This document shows, one piece after another, positions 1-5,680 of a DNA stretch of 5,680 nucleotides. This DNA is from Chloroflexota bacterium (GTDB lineage: Bacteria > Chloroflexota > Limnocylindria > Limnocylindrales > Limnocylindraceae). The notes below the pieces were generated by a model, which searched no databases, was not told the DNA's origin, and was given only the letters and a program-made list of their open reading frames with translations. Both the position numbers and the translations under genes were made by a program. Within the stretch, counting starts at the first letter, position 1; each line of letters opens with the position of its first letter. The stretch is taken from NCBI GenBank assembly GCA_947483025.1, contig CANKMK010000045.1, positions 1 to 5,680 of the forward strand, written 5' to 3'.

Positions 1-2774
<2,774 letters not shown>

Positions 2775-2778
<4 letters not shown>

Positions 2779-3245
2779 GGCGGGCCACACTTGGGGTGAT
2801 CGCACTCGGAGTCATCGCAGCGGACCGAGCATCAAAGATGTTGGTCGACAGCATGGATCTCGCGATCCCGCATCAGCTGATCGGTTCGTTCTTGCAGATC
2901 ATTCGTGGCGAGAACCGTGGGGGCCTCTTCGGCATTGTGCAGGGGAGCGCTCCGCTCCTTGCCCTTCTCAGCATTGGGGTCATCGCTGCCTTGGTGATCT
3001 ATCACGAGCGAGAGCGCCTGCACCAAGTGACACCGCTGACAGTAGGGATTGGTCTGCTCATTGGTGGTGCCATCGGCAACCTTATTGACCGCCTGGCCTT
3101 CGGCTACGTGCTTGATTTCATTGATATGGGCATTGGAAGCCTCCGGTTCTGGACGTTCAACATCGCGGATGCAGGAATCAGCCTCGGTATCGTGATCATG
3201 CTCGTCGATACCTTGTGGCGCTCCCGTAGTACGGTGCGTACATGA
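2775..3245 (+). CDS. lspA: Lipoprotein signal peptidase (signal peptidase II)
   Basis: Integral membrane aspartyl protease (156 aa, normal family length) that removes the signal peptide of diacylated prolipoproteins ahead of the lipidated cysteine. Four hydrophobic segments are visible at about residues 3-16, 59-76, 87-104 and 134-148. Conserved blocks appear in order: DRASK (17-21), NRGGLFG (47-53, the usual N-x-G-A-A-F box), GGAIGNLIDRL (97-107), VLDFID (112-117) and FNIAD (128-132). The catalytic aspartates are therefore D114 and D132. Start: ATG at 2775 overlaps the ileS stop by four bases (ATGA). Only a weak GGA (2765-2767) precedes it, so translation probably depends on coupling to ileS. 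The start is well placed, leaving a short hydrophobic N-terminus before D17. ileS-lspA is a common gene pair. The only oddity is Gly-Leu instead of Ala-Ala in the N-x-G box. Confidence 0.97.
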
Positions 3246-4186
3246 GTGAGGCACGTGAACTAGATCTGCCGATCCCGCCAGAGGCGGCGCGACAGCGTGC
3301 TGACCGATTTGTGGCGGACAGGAGCGGACTCTCGCGCTCGTTTGTGCAGCGTCTTATCTCGGAGGGCCATCTGACCATGGGTGGCCTTATCGTGCGTGCG
3401 AGTGCAACCCTCGTGCCGGGGCAGACCTTGCACCTGGTCATTCCACCAGTAAGCGAGACGACGCTCCTTGCCGAGGATATTCCCCTCACCGTGGTCTATG
3501 AAGACGAAGACATCGTGGTGGTGAATAAGCCGGCTGGTCTCGTGGTGCATCCCGCACCGGGCCATGCAACGGGGACGCTGGTCAACGCACTGCTGCATCA
3601 CGTCGAAGAGTTGCCTGGGATCGCTGGCGTAGCGCGGCCCGGACTTGTGCACCGGCTTGATAAAGACACCAGCGGACTTCTCATTGTCGCCAAGGGTGAT
3701 GTGGCGCAGCTGAGCCTCATGGCGCAGCTCAAGGCGCGGCGCATCAAGAAGACCTACCTCGCCTTGGTGCAAGGCTCGGTCGCCGCCGAACTGGGGCGCA
3801 TTGAGGCACCGATCGGTCGAGATCCGAATGAGCGGAAGCGTATGGCGGTGGTTGCCGGGGGCCGTGAGGCGACGACGGGGTACCGCGTGCGCGAGCGATT
3901 TCCAGGGTGGACACTCCTCGAAGTCGACCTCATCACCGGTCGCACCCATCAGATTCGCGTGCACCTGACAGAGATCGGGCACCCGATCGCTGGAGACCCA
4001 ACCTATGGGAACGGCACCAGTCGGCGCGGTCCCGATGCAACGACGCGCCTCTTCCTTCACGCCTGGAAGATCGTCTTTGCGCACCCGCGAGATGGCCGCT
4101 TGATGCGCCTCGAAGCCGAGCTCCCCGCTGATCTGCAGGCCCCCCTTGATGCGCTACGGTTGCACTCCAGCAGAGGGGAGGGGTGA
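3242..4186 (+). CDS. rluD: RluA/RluD-family 23S rRNA pseudouridine synthase
   Basis: Cytoplasmic enzyme (314 aa) that isomerises specific uridines to pseudouridine in RNA; RluD modifies helix 69 of 23S rRNA during large-subunit assembly. An N-terminal S4 RNA-binding domain covers about residues 15-75, with ADRFVADRSGLSRSFVQRLI at its core. The catalytic domain follows: VVNKPAGLVVHPAPGH (93-108), then VHRLDKDTSGLLIVAK (136-151) with the catalytic Asp at D140, KKTYLALV (169-176) with the conserved Tyr at Y172, and GRTHQIRVHL (233-242) near the active site. The S4 domain and the HP.PGH segment fit the RluD/YlyB group better than RluA or RluB/E/F types, but site specificity cannot be read from sequence, so RluC-like activity is possible. 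ATG at 3242 overlaps the lspA stop (ATGA), with no clear Shine-Dalgarno sequence. lspA followed by rluD is a widely seen order. The last codons (R-G-E-G-stop) also form the gmk ribosome binding site. Confidence 0.93.
   Translation: MSEARELDLPIPPEAARQRADRFVADRSGLSRSFVQRLISEGHLTMGGLIVRASATLVPGQTLHLVIPPVSETTLLAEDIPLTVVYEDEDIVVVNKPAGLVVHPAPGHATGTLVNALLHHVEELPGIAGVARPGLVHRLDKDTSGLLIVAKGDVAQLSLMAQLKARRIKKTYLALVQGSVAAELGRIEAPIGRDPNERKRMAVVAGGREATTGYRVRERFPGWTLLEVDLITGRTHQIRVHLTEIGHPIAGDPTYGNGTSRRGPDATTRLFLHAWKIVFAHPRDGRLMRLEAELPADLQAPLDALRLHSSRGEG
4175..4183 (+). promoter_or_regulatory. Strong Shine-Dalgarno sequence for gmk
   Basis: GGGGAGGGG lies inside the last codons of rluD. The GGAG core at 4177-4180 is 5 bases before ATG 4186 but only 2 bases before GTG 4183, which favours ATG 4186 as the gmk start. 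It is the only strong ribosome binding site at any junction in the window, suggesting that gmk can be initiated independently as well as by coupling to rluD. Confidence 0.7.
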
Positions 4187-4809
4187 TGGAGCCACAGCGA
4201 CGTGCCGGGGAACCAGGCGCCCAGGTGATCGTGATCTCTGGGCCAAGCGGCGTCGGTAAAGACACCATCATCAATGAGCTGCGCCGCCGCCCAGTAGGCC
4301 AGACCTTCCACTATGTCGTCACCTGCACCACGCGACCGCCCCGCACGGGCGAGATGGATGGCGTCCACTATCACTTCCAGAGTCGCGAATCGTTTGATGC
4401 CCTGAACGCTGCAGGCGAACTCCTTGAGGCGGCCACAGTGCACGATCGCTCATACGGCACCCCGCGCGAAGAGGTGCGCGGTGCGCTGGCCCGCGGACAA
4501 GATGCGCTCTGCAAGATTGATGTGCAGGGAGCCCGAAGCCTCCGCAAGGTCATCCCCGAAGCCCTCCTGATCTTTGTCGCACCTCCATCCCCAGAAGCGC
4601 TCGCTGAGCGTCTTGCCGGCCGTGGCACAGAGACCGCCGATGAGCTGGTCACACGCGCGCGCAATGCGATTACGGAGATGGAACGCGCGCAGGAGTATGA
4701 CTACCTGGTGTTGAACGAGACTGGCTATCCCGAGGAGGCCGCGGCTCAGGTCGAGAAGATTGTCCTCGCCGAGCGTGCGAAGCACCCGGAGCGTCGGATT
4801 TCGGTGTGA
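4186..4809 (+). CDS. gmk: Guanylate kinase
   Basis: Cytosolic nucleoside monophosphate kinase (207 aa, typical length) that phosphorylates GMP or dGMP with ATP to GDP or dGDP, the essential step toward GTP, dGTP and (p)ppGpp. Residues are counted from ATG 4186. The P-loop is GPSGVGKDT (19-27). The GMP-binding segment has TCTTRPPRTGEMDGVHYHF (46-64) with R50, R53 and Y62. SYGTPREEV (89-97) is the usual YGT.R box, followed by KIDVQGARSLRK and a C-terminal lid region with RLAGRGTET and RARNAITEM. YDYLVLNE near the end matches the family's YDYVVVND. ATG 4186 shares its A with the rluD stop (TGATG) and has well-spaced GGAG; the in-frame GTG at 4183 would add one residue but sits too close to that site. 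The P-loop has Asp (D26) after the Lys instead of the usual Ser/Thr. Identity is secure; the start could be off by one codon. Confidence 0.96.
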   Translation: MEPQRRAGEPGAQVIVISGPSGVGKDTIINELRRRPVGQTFHYVVTCTTRPPRTGEMDGVHYHFQSRESFDALNAAGELLEAATVHDRSYGTPREEVRGALARGQDALCKIDVQGARSLRKVIPEALLIFVAPPSPEALAERLAGRGTETADELVTRARNAITEMERAQEYDYLVLNETGYPEEAAAQVEKIVLAERAKHPERRISV

Positions 4810-5680
4810 CCGGGGGCGTCGAGCCTCACGCGCTGACGTCGACCACCCTCCTTCGTGTCGCCGTCGATGTTCCAGGTGCGCCTGGTGAGCGGCTCTACGA
4901 CTATCTAGCCCTCGACGGAACCCGCGCTACGGTCGGCGATGGCGTGATCGTGCCATTCGGGGGTCGGCGTGCGATCGGCATTGTCGTCGCGCTCAATCCG
5001 AAAGATCTTCCTCCCGCAGGAATCAAACTTAAGCCGATTGAGGGTCGCCTCGGCACTGCACCGCTCGTAACTCCACTCCTCATGTCGCTGGCGGAGAGCA
5101 TTGCTGCGCGCTGGGCTGCCCCAATCGCCACCACCGTGCGATCGCTCCTCCCTGCAGGCATGTTGGATGCGGTTGTTCTGGAGGCACGCAGGGTGGGGGA
5201 GGTGAGTGAAGCCTCTGCCCGCATCGGGCTCGGCGAAGAGTGGGTTGCGGTAGAGCGCCTTACAGGTGCACGCGGCAAGACACGAGCGGCAACGCTCAAG
5301 AGCCTTCGGCAACTGGAGGTGGCCGGGGAGGCGGAGCGACGCTGGTCACTGGTGCGTCGCGGTGCGCACAGCCTTGACACCACCTTCGCCTCGTTGATCA
5401 CCGATGCTGCCCCTGCAGTTCTGGGGGCGATGCGGCTGGGCAGTCGCCAGGTAGCCGCCGTAGAGCAGCTCACGGCAGCGGCGGGAAGTGATGATCCTTG
5501 GGTGGCTGCAAGCGCGCTCCCCGGAGGTCTCCCAACGGTGCGACGCCTCGCGGATGCTGGTGCTGTGCACCTTGAGGTTCGTCGTGTTCAGCGGCGCCAT
5601 AGCGATCGTCGGAGCGCGGCCGTAGATGTAGTGGGGACCGAGATCAGCCTAACGAGCGTGCAGCGTGAGATCGCCGATGC
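4806..5680 (+). CDS. priA: Primosomal protein N' (PriA), 3'-truncated by window edge
   Basis: PriA is the SF2 DNA helicase that recognises abandoned replication forks and reloads the replicative helicase. The visible 291 residues match its N-terminal half and contain no stop. RVAVDVPGAPGERLYDYLA (17-35) and VGDGVIVPFGGRRAIGIVV (43-61) form the 3'-DNA-binding domain; Y31-D32 align with the Phe-Asp pair of E. coli PriA that contacts the 3' end. About residues 90-120 (ESIAARWAAPIATTVRSLLP) match the conserved segment that closes this domain. Two winged-helix-like stretches follow at about 155-190 and 220-265, and ISLTSVQREIADA at the edge matches the LT..Q motif just before the helicase Walker A, which is outside. 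GTG 4806 overlaps the gmk stop (GTGA); no other credible start lies before the homology begins. The only upstream GGAG (4788-4791) is 14 bases away, so translation is likely coupled. Helicase activity cannot be judged, since some lineages have PriA with degenerate ATPase motifs. Confidence 0.9.
   Translation, partial: MTGGVEPHALTSTTLLRVAVDVPGAPGERLYDYLALDGTRATVGDGVIVPFGGRRAIGIVVALNPKDLPPAGIKLKPIEGRLGTAPLVTPLLMSLAESIAARWAAPIATTVRSLLPAGMLDAVVLEARRVGEVSEASARIGLGEEWVAVERLTGARGKTRAATLKSLRQLEVAGEAERRWSLVRRGAHSLDTTFASLITDAAPAVLGAMRLGSRQVAAVEQLTAAAGSDDPWVAASALPGGLPTVRRLADAGAVHLEVRRVQRRHSDRRSAAVDVVGTEISLTSVQREIAD

Noticed and set aside
3260..4084. Long antisense open frame (274 codons) opposite rluD
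   Set aside because: It mirrors a gene with full family motifs in a high-GC sequence, where long antisense frames are common. Its translation has no recognisable domain.
4183..4185. GTG 4183 as the gmk start
   Set aside because: The Shine-Dalgarno core ends only 2 bases before it, while ATG 4186 has normal spacing. The difference is one residue and cannot be fully excluded.
4818..4843. Inverted repeat GTCGA...TCGAC at the gmk/priA junction, as a possible terminator
   Set aside because: The stem is only five base pairs with a long loop, there is no T-run, and it lies inside the priA coding sequence.
4901..5473. Antisense open frames opposite the start of priA
   Set aside because: The plus frame has clear PriA N-terminal motifs and overlaps gmk in an operon pattern. 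The antisense translations are Arg/Ser-rich, typical of shadow frames.

Overview
The window is a single, almost completely coding stretch of plus-strand DNA with high GC content. It carries five housekeeping genes in the order ileS (3' part), lspA, an rluD-type pseudouridine synthase, gmk and priA (5' part). Both ends are cut inside genes: ileS enters from the left without its start and HIGH motif, and priA leaves on the right just before its expected Walker A motif. There is no intergenic space, RNA gene, mobile element, CRISPR array or recognisable terminator.

Layout: ileS runs from the left edge to 2778, lspA from 2775 to 3245, rluD from 3242 to 4186, gmk from 4186 (or 4183) to 4809, and priA from 4806 to the right edge. 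Each junction is a stop/start overlap (ATGA, ATGA, TGATG/GTGA, GTGA), so the genes are very probably one transcript with coupled translation. Only gmk has a strong Shine-Dalgarno sequence, placed inside the last codons of rluD. Any promoter for the unit must lie left of the window.

Organism: a high-GC bacterium with one compact information-processing operon. The isoleucyl-tRNA synthetase has no C-terminal zinc finger and has MHKSWGN in place of KMSKSLGN. The guanylate kinase P-loop is GPSGVGKDT. From memory, both variants suggest Chloroflexota or a neighbouring lineage. This is a moderate-confidence inference that a database search would settle.

How the genes relate: ileS charges tRNA-Ile, lspA cleaves lipoprotein signal peptides at the membrane, rluD modifies 23S rRNA, gmk makes GDP/dGDP from GMP/dGMP, and priA restarts stalled replication forks. 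They are linked by growth-related expression rather than by a shared pathway. ileS-lspA, lspA-rluD and gmk-(rpoZ-coaBC)-priA are each familiar neighbourhoods. Here they are fused into one run, and rpoZ and coaBC are absent between gmk and priA. I found no sign of a novel system; the points of interest are motif variants in conserved enzymes and the operon architecture.
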